Both the position numbers and the translations under genes were made by a program. Below are positions 22,139 to 31,449 of a stretch of 64,000 bases of DNA, piece after piece. Position 1 is the stretch's first letter. The number at the start of each line of letters is the position of its first letter. Source of the stretch: an uncultured Bacilli bacterium (GTDB lineage Bacteria; Bacillota_I; Bacilli_A; RF39; UBA660); the NCBI GenBank assembly GCA_934131175.1, contig CAKOZD010000002.1:127294-191293 (forward strand), written 5' to 3'. The notes beneath the pieces are model-generated. The model saw only the letters and a list, made by a program, of their open reading frames with translations, searched no databases and had not been told where the DNA came from.

Positions 22139-24748
22139 ATGAAAAAAATAATATTAGTAGATGGTAATAACTTACTATTTAGAAGTTTTTATGCGACAGC
22201 TTACCAAGGTGTTATAATGAGAAACTCTAAAGGTTTTCCAACAAATGCTTTGTATGGCTTTATAAATATGATGAATAAAATAATAAAGGAAGAAAAGCCT
22301 AGTTATATAATGGTTGCTTTTGATAAAGGAAAAACATTTAGACATGAAAAATATGATGAATATAAAGCAGGACGTGCTGCAATGCCAGAAGACTTAGGAC
22401 TTCAGTTTCCAAAAGCAAAAGAAATACTTGATGCGATGGGAATAAAACATTTTGAAATAGAAAACTATGAAGCAGATGATATAATTGGTACACTTTCTAA
22501 AAAAGTAGATGAAGAAAGTGATTTTGTTGGTACTATAATTAGTAGTGATAAAGATTTATTGCAATTAATAAGTGATGAAGTAGTTGTAAAATTATTAAAA
22601 CAAAGTGGACATATTTTGATGGATAAGAATGAATTTAGAAATACTTATAAAGTTGATCCAATTAAAATGATAGATTTAAAAGCATTAATGGGAGATGCAA
22701 GTGATCATATCCCAGGTGTTAAAGGAATTGGGGAAAAGACAGCTATTAATTTACTTGAAAAGTATGGTAGTTTAGATGGAGTATATGAAAACTTAGAAAA
22801 TATTTCTCCTAAGATGCGAGAAAAACTTACTCTTGATAAAGATAATGCTTATATGAGTTATGATTTAGCAACAATTTATAGAGAAGTTCCATTAGGATTT
22901 GACTTGGAAGATTGTGTATATAATGGATGTGATTTAGGAAAATTAAAAGAAATGTTAGAAGAATTTGAGTTTCATTCATTAATTAAGAAAATGGATTTTA
23001 GTGAAGTGGAAACTGAAGAAGAAAATGTTGATAATGATATTTTTATAGATGATATTAGTAAATTTAATTATAACGATAAAGAATTTTCTTTTTATGTAGA
23101 AACTAGAGGAGAAGTATATAGTAAAAGTACAATACTTGGAGTAGGTATTTATGATGGAGAAAAGGGCTATTTTATAGATAGTGATAATTTATCTAATTAT
23201 AAAGATTTATTTAATTCTAATGTTAATAAGATGACATATGATTTAAAGAAAAATATTGTTGTTTTAAATAACTTAGGTATTAATATAAATAATTGTAATT
23301 ATGATTCTATGATTGGTATGTATTTACTTGATTATACTGTGAAGGATGATATTAGTTTTGTTGCGAAGAGTTTTTCTTATGATATTCCTCCTTATGAAGA
23401 TTTATATGGTACAGAGAAAAGACCTAAAGAAATATCAAATGATGAACTTTCTAAAGTATGTACTTTAAAAGCTAAGTTTATTTATGATACTAAGAGTAGA
23501 GTTATTGATTTATTAAATGAAAATGAAATGACTGATTTATTTTCTAATATTGAGATGCCTCTTACTCATGTTTTAGCAGATATGGAGCTTACTGGTATAA
23601 GAGTTGATAAAGAGTATTTAAAAGAAGTAGAAGTTGAATTAAAAAAGAAAATGGATGATTTAGAAGAAGAAATTTATAATGATGCTATGTGTAAATTTAA
23701 TATTATGAGTCCATCTCAACTTGCGAAAGTTTTATTTGAAGACTTAGGTATAAAGTATCCTAAGAGAACAAAAGATAATAAGTATTCTACTAGTAAAGAT
23801 ATTCTTGATAAGATAATTGATTGTCATCCTATAGTTAGTAAAGTGCTTGAATATAGAACTTTATCAAAATTATATACTAATTATGCAGTAGGTCTTGCTA
23901 GTGAAGTAAGAGATGATGGTAGGATTCATACTATTTTTACTCAGACATTAACTCGTACAGGAAGACTTTCTAGTATTAGTCCTAATCTGCAAAATATTCC
24001 TGCAAGGAGTGATTTTTCTAAGTTAATAAGGAAGGCTTTTGTTCCAGATGATGATTCAGTATCACTTTCTAGTGATTATTCACAAGTAGAACTTCGTGTT
24101 TTTGCATCTATTTCTAATGAGGCTAATTTAATAGAGGCATTTAGAGAGGGTAAAGATATTCATGCTAAGACTGCTTCTGAGATATTTCATGTTCCAATTG
24201 ATGAAGTTACTAAAGATATGAGAAGAAATGCTAAAGCAGTTAATTTTGGTATTTTATATGGAATTAGTAGTTTTGGTTTATCAGAAGATTTGGGAATAGA
24301 TATAAAAGATGCTAAGAAGTTTATTGATAATTATTTAGAGACTTTTCCTGGTATTCAAGAGTTTATGGATAATTTGAAGAATGAAGCTTATAAAAATGGA
24401 TATGTTAAGACTTTAATGAATAGAAAAAGAGTAGTTGAGGAGTTAAAGAGTAAGAATTATATGATTAGAAGTAGTGGAGAAAGAATGGCTTTAAATACGC
24501 CTATTCAAGGTACTGCTGCTGATATTTTAAAGAAGGCTATGGTTGAGATATATGATGAGTTTAATAAGCGTGGTTTAAAGAGTAAAATGTTAATTCAAGT
24601 GCACGATGAACTTGTATTTAATGTTTTAAAAAGTGAACTTGATGAAGTTAGTGATATTGTTAAAAATATAATGGAGAATACTTTTACTTTACAAGTTCCT
24701 TTAAAGGTAGATATTGAAGTTGGAAACAACTGGTATGAAGCAAAATAA
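22139..24748 (+). CDS. polA: DNA polymerase I
   Basis: 869 residues. The 5'-3' exonuclease domain comes first (ILVDGNNLLFRSFYA, FEIENYEADDIIGTLS, SSDKDLLQLI, KGIGEKTAINLL). The polymerase domain has motif A DYSQVELRVFASIS, motif B RRNAKAVNFGILYGIS and motif C IQVHDELVF. The middle proofreading-like domain lacks the D-x-E motif; the equivalent place reads FYVETRG, so 3'-5' editing is probably lost, as in Bacillus and Thermus enzymes. The start ATG 22139 follows AGGTG at 22128; the earlier frame extension contains the promoter. It is divergent from lexA and is followed by the repair gene mutM. Confidence 0.96.
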   Translation: MKKIILVDGNNLLFRSFYATAYQGVIMRNSKGFPTNALYGFINMMNKIIKEEKPSYIMVAFDKGKTFRHEKYDEYKAGRAAMPEDLGLQFPKAKEILDAMGIKHFEIENYEADDIIGTLSKKVDEESDFVGTIISSDKDLLQLISDEVVVKLLKQSGHILMDKNEFRNTYKVDPIKMIDLKALMGDASDHIPGVKGIGEKTAINLLEKYGSLDGVYENLENISPKMREKLTLDKDNAYMSYDLATIYREVPLGFDLEDCVYNGCDLGKLKEMLEEFEFHSLIKKMDFSEVETEEENVDNDIFIDDISKFNYNDKEFSFYVETRGEVYSKSTILGVGIYDGEKGYFIDSDNLSNYKDLFNSNVNKMTYDLKKNIVVLNNLGININNCNYDSMIGMYLLDYTVKDDISFVAKSFSYDIPPYEDLYGTEKRPKEISNDELSKVCTLKAKFIYDTKSRVIDLLNENEMTDLFSNIEMPLTHVLADMELTGIRVDKEYLKEVEVELKKKMDDLEEEIYNDAMCKFNIMSPSQLAKVLFEDLGIKYPKRTKDNKYSTSKDILDKIIDCHPIVSKVLEYRTLSKLYTNYAVGLASEVRDDGRIHTIFTQTLTRTGRLSSISPNLQNIPARSDFSKLIRKAFVPDDDSVSLSSDYSQVELRVFASISNEANLIEAFREGKDIHAKTASEIFHVPIDEVTKDMRRNAKAVNFGILYGISSFGLSEDLGIDIKDAKKFIDNYLETFPGIQEFMDNLKNEAYKNGYVKTLMNRKRVVEELKSKNYMIRSSGERMALNTPIQGTAADILKKAMVEIYDEFNKRGLKSKMLIQVHDELVFNVLKSELDEVSDIVKNIMENTFTLQVPLKVDIEVGNNWYEAK

Positions 24749-24767
24749 TTAAGAAAAGAGTGATAGT

Positions 24768-25586
24768 ATGCCTGAAAAACCAGAGGTAATGACAGTTGTT
24801 AAAAATTTAATTCCAAGAATAGTTGGAAAAAGAATTACTGGATGTAATGTTTATTGGGATAATATAATTGCTAGTCCAACAACTGATGAGTTTAAGAAAA
24901 AAATAATTGGTGAGAAGATAAATGATGTAGTAACTCGTGGTAAGTTTATTGTGGTAGGACTAGATCATTATTCTTTATTAATTCATCTTCGTATGGAAGG
25001 AAAATTCTTTTTCAGAAAAAAGGGAGATAGTATTGCAAAACATGAACATGTTGAGTTTATTTTAGATGATGATATTAGTTTTAGATATCATGATGTTAGA
25101 AAGTTTGGTAAGATGTATCTTATTAATAAGGAAGATACTTATCTTGTGAAGCCTCTTTCTGAACTTGGACTTGAGTTTTATGATGATATTAAAAAAGAAT
25201 ATTTATATGATAAGATTCATAAATTGAAATTGCCAATAAAAACTATTTTACTTGATCAGAGTATTATTTGTGGTATTGGAAATATTTATGATGATGAGAT
25301 ACTTTTTATGAGTGGTATTTCTCCTATGAGACGTGGATGTGATGTTAGTATTTTGGAGTGTCAAAAAATAATTGATAATACAAAAGAAGTGTTAAGTCAT
25401 GCTGTTGAGCTTGGTGGGACGACGATAAAAAGTTTTACATCAAGTGAGGGAGTTCATGGGTTATTTCAAAATGAATTATTAGTTCATGGGAAAGGTGGAA
25501 GTCCTTGTCCAAAATGTGGTAAGATACTTGAGAAAACAAAGATTGGTGGTAGAGGAACCCACTATTGTACTAATTGTCAAAAATAA
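24768..25586 (+). CDS. mutM: Formamidopyrimidine-DNA glycosylase (Fpg/MutM)
   Basis: 272 residues. It removes oxidised purines such as 8-oxoG and nicks the strand. The N-terminus is MPEKPEV, giving the catalytic Pro2 and Glu3 (the usual Leu4 is Lys). HLRMEGKFF carries the Lys of the active site, and the C-terminal zinc finger is CPKCGKILEKTKIGGRGTHYC followed by CQK, with the DNA-binding Arg in GGRGT. QSIICGIGNIYDDEILF is the H2TH segment. It lies 19 bp after polA with its own ribosome site, matching the Bacillus order polA-mutM. Confidence 0.95.
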   Translation: MPEKPEVMTVVKNLIPRIVGKRITGCNVYWDNIIASPTTDEFKKKIIGEKINDVVTRGKFIVVGLDHYSLLIHLRMEGKFFFRKKGDSIAKHEHVEFILDDDISFRYHDVRKFGKMYLINKEDTYLVKPLSELGLEFYDDIKKEYLYDKIHKLKLPIKTILLDQSIICGIGNIYDDEILFMSGISPMRRGCDVSILECQKIIDNTKEVLSHAVELGGTTIKSFTSSEGVHGLFQNELLVHGKGGSPCPKCGKILEKTKIGGRGTHYCTNCQK

Positions 25587-25609
25587 GAATAAATTTTATT
25601 CTTTTTTTT
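25585..25609 (+). terminator. Intrinsic terminator of polA-mutM
   Basis: AAGAATAA (25585-25592) pairs with TTATTCTT (25596-25603) with a 3-nt loop and T-run, overlapping the stop codon. Confidence 0.65.
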
Positions 25610-25673
25610 TCGATTTTTTCTTGTTTTTCTTTCAATTTTAGTGTAGTATTATATGAGTTCGGAGGTATGTGAT

Positions 25674-27080
25674 ATGAAGAAGACTAAAATTATTTGTAGT
25701 ATTGGTCCAGCTAGCGGAAACGTTGAAGTAATGGAACAATTAGTATTAAGTGGAATGAATTGTGCACGTATTAATCTTTCTCATGCAACTGAGGAAAGTG
25801 CACTAGAAACAATCGAGGTTGTTCGTGAAGTTAGAAGAAAAACTGGTATGCCAGTTGCAATTCTATATGATACAAAAGGACCTGAATTTAGAACAGGAAA
25901 TTTTGAGACTGAAGATGGTGTTAAAGTAAGTGTTGGTGACACTATCAAGATGGTTGAAGAAGAAGTTGTTTGTAATAGAGAACATTTCTGCGTAAATCAT
26001 CCTGAGGCAATTGAACGTATCGAAGTTGGTTCACATGTATTAGTTGATAATGCATTACTTGATTTAGAAGTTATTGAAAAGGGTGAAGGATACGTTACTT
26101 TAAAAGCAATTAATAATGGAGAAATTAAGAGTCATAAGACATTAAATGTTCCTGGAATTGATTTAAATTTACCATTTATTAGTGAAGTTGATAGAAAAGA
26201 TATTGAATTTGCTGCAACACATTCATGTGATTATTTAGCATTATCATTTGTTAATACTCCAGAAGATGTTATTGCTGCTCGTAAGATTGTAGAAGATGCT
26301 GGTGGAGACGCTAGAATTATTTCTAAGATTGAAAGTCAAATGGGAATTGATAATATTGATGAAATTATTTCAGTATCTGATGGAATCATGATTGCAAGAG
26401 GAGATCTTGGAGTTGAAGTTCCAATGGAAGAATTACCTATTTTACAAAAACAAATTATTCAAAAATGTCGTGAACATGGTAAGTTTGCTATCGTTGCAAC
26501 TGAAATGTTAGCATCTATGTATACAAGTCCAAGACCAACAAGAGCTGAGGTTACTGATATTGCTAATGCTGTAATTGATGGAACTGACTGTGTAATGTTA
26601 TCTGGAGAAACTACTGTTGGAAAATATCCAATTGATGCTGTTAAATATATGGCAAGAATTTGTGAACATGTTGAATCTACAATTGATTATTCAAAACATA
26701 TTCAATATAAGAGAAAGATTGCTATTTCTGATACAATCGCAAAACTTGCTGTTGATGCCGTTGAGTATGATGATATTAAGTTAATCGTTACAACAACAAT
26801 GTCTGGTTATACTGCAAGAAAGGTTAGTAACTTAAGACCTAACTGTACTATTCTTGCTTGTTGTCCATCAAATCATATAGCTGAGAAAGTTGCATTAAAC
26901 TTTGGTGTTAAACCAGTTGTAACAGAAGTATATGAGTCAACAGATGAAATGATTGAAGCAGCTAAAAAAATTGCACAAGAACAATTTAATTTACAAAAAG
27001 GTGATTTAATCTTATTAACTGGAGGTTTCCCATTAGGAAAATCTAGAACAACAAACTATATTAGAATTGTAGAAATTTAA
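25674..27080 (+). CDS. pyk: Pyruvate kinase
   Basis: 468 residues. It makes pyruvate and ATP from PEP and ADP in glycolysis. Motifs seen are KTKIICSIGPAS at the N-terminus, ARINLSHA, YDTKGPEFRTG, the signature IISKIESQMGIDNID with the catalytic Lys and Glu, IMIARGDLGVEVP and VMLSGETTVGKYP. It lacks the extra C-terminal PEP-utilising domain found in Bacillus Pyk. GGAGGT at 25661-25666 with normal spacing sets ATG 25674. Codons look more selective than in neighbours (more GTT, GCA, CGT), as expected for a highly expressed enzyme. A terminator follows. Confidence 0.97.
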   Translation: MKKTKIICSIGPASGNVEVMEQLVLSGMNCARINLSHATEESALETIEVVREVRRKTGMPVAILYDTKGPEFRTGNFETEDGVKVSVGDTIKMVEEEVVCNREHFCVNHPEAIERIEVGSHVLVDNALLDLEVIEKGEGYVTLKAINNGEIKSHKTLNVPGIDLNLPFISEVDRKDIEFAATHSCDYLALSFVNTPEDVIAARKIVEDAGGDARIISKIESQMGIDNIDEIISVSDGIMIARGDLGVEVPMEELPILQKQIIQKCREHGKFAIVATEMLASMYTSPRPTRAEVTDIANAVIDGTDCVMLSGETTVGKYPIDAVKYMARICEHVESTIDYSKHIQYKRKIAISDTIAKLAVDAVEYDDIKLIVTTTMSGYTARKVSNLRPNCTILACCPSNHIAEKVALNFGVKPVVTEVYESTDEMIEAAKKIAQEQFNLQKGDLILLTGGFPLGKSRTTNYIRIVEI

Positions 27081-27084
27081 TATG

Positions 27085-27113
27085 AAAAAGTTGATTAATT
27101 TCAACTTTTTTCT
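27085..27113 (+). terminator. Intrinsic terminator of pyk
   Basis: AAAAAGTTGA (27085-27094) pairs with TCAACTTTTT (27101-27110), loop TTAATT, with further T. Confidence 0.8.
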
Positions 27114-27123
27114 TTTTATTATG

Positions 27124-27148
27124 AAAAAACATGCTATTTTGAAGCATG
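27124..27148 (-). terminator. Terminator of the tmcAL-gmk operon
   Basis: On the minus strand CATGCT (complement of 27143-27148) pairs with AGCATG (complement of 27130-27135), loop TCAAAAT, and then TTTTTT. The stop codon of the small membrane gene lies in the loop. Confidence 0.7.
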
Positions 27149-27475
27149 CTTTTCTTTTCTTGAAATATCTAGATATAAATCATATAGTTTTTGAGTACCA
27201 TTTTCTAAATAATAATAGTGAAATATATATGGTACAAATAAACAAAATGTTACTAGAAATAATAAGAATAAAAATATATTTTCTAGAGCTAGAAATGAAA
27301 TTAAAAATAAAATTGTTGATATACCTGCAAAGAAAGTTACGACTAAATGAACAAATCTTTCATGTTGGAAGAATTCAATTACATGTAATATTTCTTCTGG
27401 TAAATTTTTATCAATTTTATCTTTTTTCTTTTCTTCTTCTAATTTTTTAATATAATCTTCTAATTTTATTTTCAT
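27134..27475 (-). CDS. Small two-helix membrane protein, unknown
   Basis: 113 residues. A charged N-terminal 40 residues (KKLEEEKKKDKIDKNLPEEI) are followed by two membrane helices (about residues 44-62 and 64-85), then HYYYLENGTQKLYDLYLDI. The pattern resembles small proteins found next to gmk in related clostridia, but I cannot name the family. It starts with the last base of the gmk stop (TAATG), indicating coupling. The overlapping plus-strand reading 27082-27450 has no ribosome site and is rejected. Confidence 0.7.
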   Translation of the reverse strand: MKIKLEDYIKKLEEEKKKDKIDKNLPEEILHVIEFFQHERFVHLVVTFFAGISTILFLISFLALENIFLFLLFLVTFCLFVPYIFHYYYLENGTQKLYDLYLDISRKEKHASK

Positions 27476-28173
27476 TATAATTTATCTCCTAGACCAGAAT
27501 TGTCAAATACTTCTTCATCTTCCATTAGAAGTTCGTGAATTTCTTCTTCTTTAGTATCTAGGTATACTTCTTCTATACGGTCGACTCTACATTTTTCTGC
27601 TTTTAATATGGCTTCTATTTTATCGACTGTATCATCTATTTCATCATTTACTACAACATAGTTGTATTTTGTAACTTCATTTATTTCTTTATAAGCTTCA
27701 TGGAATCTCTTTATTATTTTATCATTTGATTCAGTACCACGCTTTTTTAGTCTTTTAACTAATGTTTTTAGAGAAGGTGGCATAATAAATATAAATATGG
27801 CTTCTGGAATTAGTTTTTTAATATTAGTTGCTCCTTCAATTTCAATTTCTAATATTACATCTATTCCTTGTTCAATTTTTTCTTTTATATATTTTTTTGG
27901 AGTACCATAGTAGTTACCCGCATAGTTTGTATATTCAAGAAAGAAGTTATCATTAATCTTTTCTTTGAAATCATCTTCTGTTAAGTAGTAGTAATTTACT
28001 CCTTCTTTTTCTCCCTCACGAGGTTTTCTTGATGTTGCGGAAACTGATAACCAACGTGATTTATTATCTCTTTCTAATAGCTTTCCAATGACTGTTCCTT
28101 TACCTGCTCCTGATGGGGCACTTATTACTATAATTTGACCTGTATTTTTTTGCTTTAACATTTTTTTATCCAT
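27475..28173 (-). CDS. gmk: Guanylate kinase
   Basis: 232 residues, GMP + ATP to GDP + ADP. It has the P-loop SAPSGAGKGTV, SVSATSRKPREGEKEGVNYYYL (GMP binding), FLEYTNYAGNYYGTP and ILEIEIEGATNI. The C-terminus has about 25 more residues than the usual 205, acidic and low-complexity (KEEEIHELLMEDEEVF). The start at Met 28173 is placed by GGAGGAG 5-6 nt upstream; the longer form from 28188 begins at that site itself. It overlaps tmcAL by about 8 bp. Confidence 0.95.
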   Translation of the reverse strand: MDKKMLKQKNTGQIIVISAPSGAGKGTVIGKLLERDNKSRWLSVSATSRKPREGEKEGVNYYYLTEDDFKEKINDNFFLEYTNYAGNYYGTPKKYIKEKIEQGIDVILEIEIEGATNIKKLIPEAIFIFIMPPSLKTLVKRLKKRGTESNDKIIKRFHEAYKEINEVTKYNYVVVNDEIDDTVDKIEAILKAEKCRVDRIEEVYLDTKEEEIHELLMEDEEVFDNSGLGDKL

Positions 28174-29317
28174 TATTTTCTCCTCCATAATAAATTATTT
28201 TTTTTAATTCTTTTTTTGCTAAATTTTTATTATTTATAATATCATAAATTTTTGTAGTTTCAATTTCAAATTCTAACATCTTATCCATATTTTTTGCTAT
28301 TTTAGAAATTATTGGAACTTTAGTATCTTTTTTTATTGTACTTAAGTATTCTCTTCCTGAATCATTAAATCCAAGTATTCTAATATATGATATTTTATCA
28401 AAACTTTTTGCTTGTTTTTTAGTAAAATTACATAGTATATGAATTAACATTCTACTAATTTTATTATATGTATATCTTTTTGACTTTATTTTCTTTATTA
28501 GTTCATCTATATTATTTACATCAATAATATTCTTTTTTAATAATTTATCAAATCCTTCATCTACTGTTTGATATTCTTCTAAATTTTTACTTGTAATTAT
28601 TTTATATTTTAAAATATTAAAATAATCATCTATCATATGTAAATCTTCTAGATATGGAAGAACTAAGTCTGGGACATATCCTTTGACGCTTTTATTTTCT
28701 TTTAAAGATTCTCTAATTGAAGTAGCACTTGAGAAGGTGTTATTTAGTTTTTTTTCATGATAATTATTTATTCTTTTTATAGTTACTGGTTCTATTTTAT
28801 AGTTATATTTTAATATTGTTTTTATATAACTTATTCCTAGTAAATCATTTGGGGTTGTTATTTTTTTACCTGTTAAGTCTTCTAGAGCAAGAGATAGGGC
28901 AGTTGGATAATTATAACCAAATTTTGAATATATTTTTACTAGTTTATCAAATTCTTCATTATCAAGTTGTGTTTTTGCGATTAATTTTAAATCTTCAATA
29001 TTGTCTGATTCACTTCCGAATACTACTTTTTCGACATTTAAGTATTCTAGTAGAGTGATTGCTCCATAACTAAAGTAGTCAGCTGACTGAGTTGCGAATG
29101 GGAATGGTAATTCTATTACTAAATCTATTCCTTCTTTTAAAGCAATTTCTGTTCTTTTCCATTTATCAATTATTGATACATCTCCACGTTCTGTGAAGTT
29201 TCCATTTAATATTAATACTATTTTATAATCTTTATATTGTTCTTTAATAGTATTTAAATGATATAGGTGTCCATTATGAAATGGGTTATATTCTGCAATA
29301 ATACCAATAGCTTTCAT
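28166..29317 (-). CDS. tmcAL: tRNA-Met cytidine acetate ligase (YlbM family)
   Basis: 383 residues of the HIGH-type nucleotidyltransferase family. The N-terminus IGIIAEYNPFHNGHLYHL contains the HxGH motif, followed by LNGNFTERGDVSI and LVIELPFPFATQSADYF. In Bacillus TmcAL makes N4-acetylcytidine at the wobble position of elongator tRNA-Met using acetate and ATP. A GAGGGAT ribosome site precedes the ATG. It is divergent from murG and is followed directly by gmk. Confidence 0.92.
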   Translation of the reverse strand: MKAIGIIAEYNPFHNGHLYHLNTIKEQYKDYKIVLILNGNFTERGDVSIIDKWKRTEIALKEGIDLVIELPFPFATQSADYFSYGAITLLEYLNVEKVVFGSESDNIEDLKLIAKTQLDNEEFDKLVKIYSKFGYNYPTALSLALEDLTGKKITTPNDLLGISYIKTILKYNYKIEPVTIKRINNYHEKKLNNTFSSATSIRESLKENKSVKGYVPDLVLPYLEDLHMIDDYFNILKYKIITSKNLEEYQTVDEGFDKLLKKNIIDVNNIDELIKKIKSKRYTYNKISRMLIHILCNFTKKQAKSFDKISYIRILGFNDSGREYLSTIKKDTKVPIISKIAKNMDKMLEFEIETTKIYDIINNKNLAKKELKKIIYYGGENNG

Positions 29318-29342
29318 GGTATCCCTCTTTTCTTTTTCTTGT

Positions 29343-29371
29343 ATTTTATCATAATACTTTTCTTTTTACAA
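29343..29371 (-). promoter_or_regulatory. Promoter of tmcAL-gmk
   Basis: On the minus strand TTGTAA (complement of 29366-29371) and TAAAAT (complement of 29343-29348) are 17 bp apart. Confidence 0.5.
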
Positions 29372-29426
29372 TTGACATATAATATTATATAAAGTTTATT
29401 AAATATGGAAATATAATAAAAAAATA

Positions 29427-29435
29427 TGTTATAAT
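29427..29435 (+). promoter_or_regulatory. Extended -10 promoter of murG
   Basis: TGTTATAAT stands 7 bp before the GGAGGGG ribosome site; ATG is at 29458. Confidence 0.6.
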
Positions 29436-29457
29436 TTTGTTGAGTGGAGGGGCTTTC

Positions 29458-30534
29458 ATGAAAGTTGTTATTGCGGCTGGAGGAACAGGTGGACATATCT
29501 ATCCAGCGATTGCTATTATAAATAAGATAAAAGAAAAAGAAAAAAAATCTGAATTTTTATATATTGGAACAAGTGATAGAATGGAAAAAGATATTATACC
29601 AAAGCTTGGTATAAGGTTTGAAGGTATTCCAATGGAGGGCTTAAATAGAAAAAATTTATTTAAGAATTTTAGTGTGCTTAATAAATTTAGATTAGCTATT
29701 AAAAGAGCAACAAGTCTTTTAAAAGAATTCAAGCCTGATGTTGTAGTTGGAGCAGGTGGTTATATTACTGCACCAGTTTTATATGCAGCACATAAGTTAG
29801 GTATTCCAACACTTATTCATGAACAAAATTCAATTCCTGGAGTATCTAATAAATTTATTGGTAATTTTGCTGATACTATATGTGTTTCTCTTCCTGGTAG
29901 TCTTTCTTTATTTCCAAAGAAAAAGACAGTCTATACTGGAAATCCTAGAAGTGAAGAAATAATGAAAGCGTCTGTTAAGAAAAAGAGTGAGATTGGTTTT
30001 AATGAAGATATGAAACTTGTAGTTATTGTTATGGGGTCTCTTGGTAGTACAACAATGACTAAAAAGATAAAAGAATTAATCCCAAAATTTAATAATAAGA
30101 ATTATCAAGTATTGGTAATTACTGGTAAGGCATACTATGATGATTATAAGGAACTTGATGTTTCAGATAATGTTAAAATTGTTCCTTTTATGAATGATTT
30201 AATTAATTTACTTAAAGATAGTGATTTAATTGTATCTAGAGCAGGTGCTTCTACTATTGCTGAGATAACTGCAATTGGACTTCCAGCAATATTAGTACCA
30301 AGCCCTTATGTTACAAATAATCATCAATATAAAAATGCTCGTGAGTTAGAAGAAAATGGTGCTTGTACAATAATTACAGAAGATGATTTTTCTTCAAAAA
30401 CTATTATTCGTGAAATTGATAAGTTATTTGATAATAAAGAGTTATATGATAAGATGAGTGAAGATAGTAGAAAACTTGGAATAGATGACTCTGCAACTAG
30501 AATATATGATGAAATTAAAAGAATTATTAGGTGA
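29458..30534 (+). CDS. murG: Lipid II synthase (MurG)
   Basis: 358 residues, GT28 glycosyltransferase that adds GlcNAc to lipid I on the inner membrane face. Motifs: IAAGGTGGHIYPAIAI at the N-terminus, VGAGGYITAPVL, HEQNSIPG, VYTGNPRSEE, and SRAGASTIAEITAIGLPAILVPSP near residue 260-285, with NNHQ after it. Start ATG 29458 follows GGAGGGG. murB follows after 4 bp. mraY, murD and ftsW, often next to murG, are not in this window. Confidence 0.96.
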   Translation: MKVVIAAGGTGGHIYPAIAIINKIKEKEKKSEFLYIGTSDRMEKDIIPKLGIRFEGIPMEGLNRKNLFKNFSVLNKFRLAIKRATSLLKEFKPDVVVGAGGYITAPVLYAAHKLGIPTLIHEQNSIPGVSNKFIGNFADTICVSLPGSLSLFPKKKTVYTGNPRSEEIMKASVKKKSEIGFNEDMKLVVIVMGSLGSTTMTKKIKELIPKFNNKNYQVLVITGKAYYDDYKELDVSDNVKIVPFMNDLINLLKDSDLIVSRAGASTIAEITAIGLPAILVPSPYVTNNHQYKNARELEENGACTIITEDDFSSKTIIREIDKLFDNKELYDKMSEDSRKLGIDDSATRIYDEIKRIIR

Positions 30535-30538
30535 TAAT

Positions 30539-31447
30539 ATGAATGATGTCATTGAATTAATAAAAAAAGATGATATATGTAAAATTTATGAGAATGTTTC
30601 TATAAGTAAATATACAACTTATAGAGTAGGAGGAAATTGTCGTGTTATGGCATATCCAGCTGATTCATCTGAGTTAATTAAACTTTTGAAGTTATTAAAA
30701 AGTAGAAATGTTAAATATAAGATACTTGGAAATGGCTCTAATTTACTTTTTAGTGATAAAGAGTATGATGGTGTTTTAATTAAATTAAATAGTTTTGATA
30801 ATTTAACTTTTTTTGGTAATAACAAGGTAAAAGTTGGAGCAGGATATTCTTTGATTAAACTTAGTTTAATGGCTGCGAAGAAAGGTCTTACAGGACTTGA
30901 GTTTGCATCTGGAATTCCTGGAACTGTAGGTGGTGCCGTATTTATGAATGCAGGTGCTTATAAGTCTGATATGGGTTATGTTGTAGAAACTGTTAAAGTA
31001 CTTACTCCAAATTTAGAGATTATTAATTTAGAAAATAAAGAGATGAATTTTCATTATCGTTCTTCTTTTTTGCAAACTCATAGAGATTATGTTTGTTTAG
31101 AAGTTATTTTAAAGTTAAATGCTGGTAAGCGCGAAGCAATAGAAGATGTAATAAGAGAAAGAAGAGAAAGAAGAGTTGTTTCTCAACCGCTTGAGTATCC
31201 TAGCGCAGGAAGCGTTTTTAGAAATCCTGAAGGTGGATTTGCTGGTCAATTAATCGAAGAGAGTGGATTAAAAGGTATGACTAATGGTGGTGCAATGATT
31301 AGCGATAAACATGCTAACTTTGTTATTAATTATAAAGATGCAACTAGTAGTGATATAAAATATTTAATTGATCTTGCACATGATACTGTACTTGAAAAAT
31401 ATAATGTTGATATGAAAATAGAACAAGAATTTGTAAATTGGGAGTAG
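30539..31447 (+). CDS. murB: UDP-N-acetylenolpyruvoylglucosamine reductase (MurB)
   Basis: 302 residues, FAD enzyme making UDP-MurNAc. Motifs: TTYRVGGNCRVM, LGNGSNLLFSD, ASGIPGTVGGAVFMNAGAY and YPSAGSVFRNPEGGFAGQLIEESGLKG with the catalytic Ser and a Glu near the C-terminus (IEQEFVNW). This is the type IIb layout without the Tyr loop, as in Gram-positives. AGGTG at 30529 sets ATG 30539. It is in the murG-murB-divIB group. Confidence 0.96.
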   Translation: MNDVIELIKKDDICKIYENVSISKYTTYRVGGNCRVMAYPADSSELIKLLKLLKSRNVKYKILGNGSNLLFSDKEYDGVLIKLNSFDNLTFFGNNKVKVGAGYSLIKLSLMAAKKGLTGLEFASGIPGTVGGAVFMNAGAYKSDMGYVVETVKVLTPNLEIINLENKEMNFHYRSSFLQTHRDYVCLEVILKLNAGKREAIEDVIRERRERRVVSQPLEYPSAGSVFRNPEGGFAGQLIEESGLKGMTNGGAMISDKHANFVINYKDATSSDIKYLIDLAHDTVLEKYNVDMKIEQEFVNWE

Positions 31448-31449
31448 TT

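Noticed and set aside
27082..27450. Plus-strand open frame of 122 codons after pyk
   Set aside because: It begins inside the pyk terminator, has no ribosome site, and covers the minus-strand membrane gene that is coupled to gmk and shows clear membrane-protein structure.
29372..29400. TTGACA at 29372 as the -35 of murG
   Set aside because: No -10 at 16-18 bp; the extended -10 at 29427 is better placed and needs no -35.
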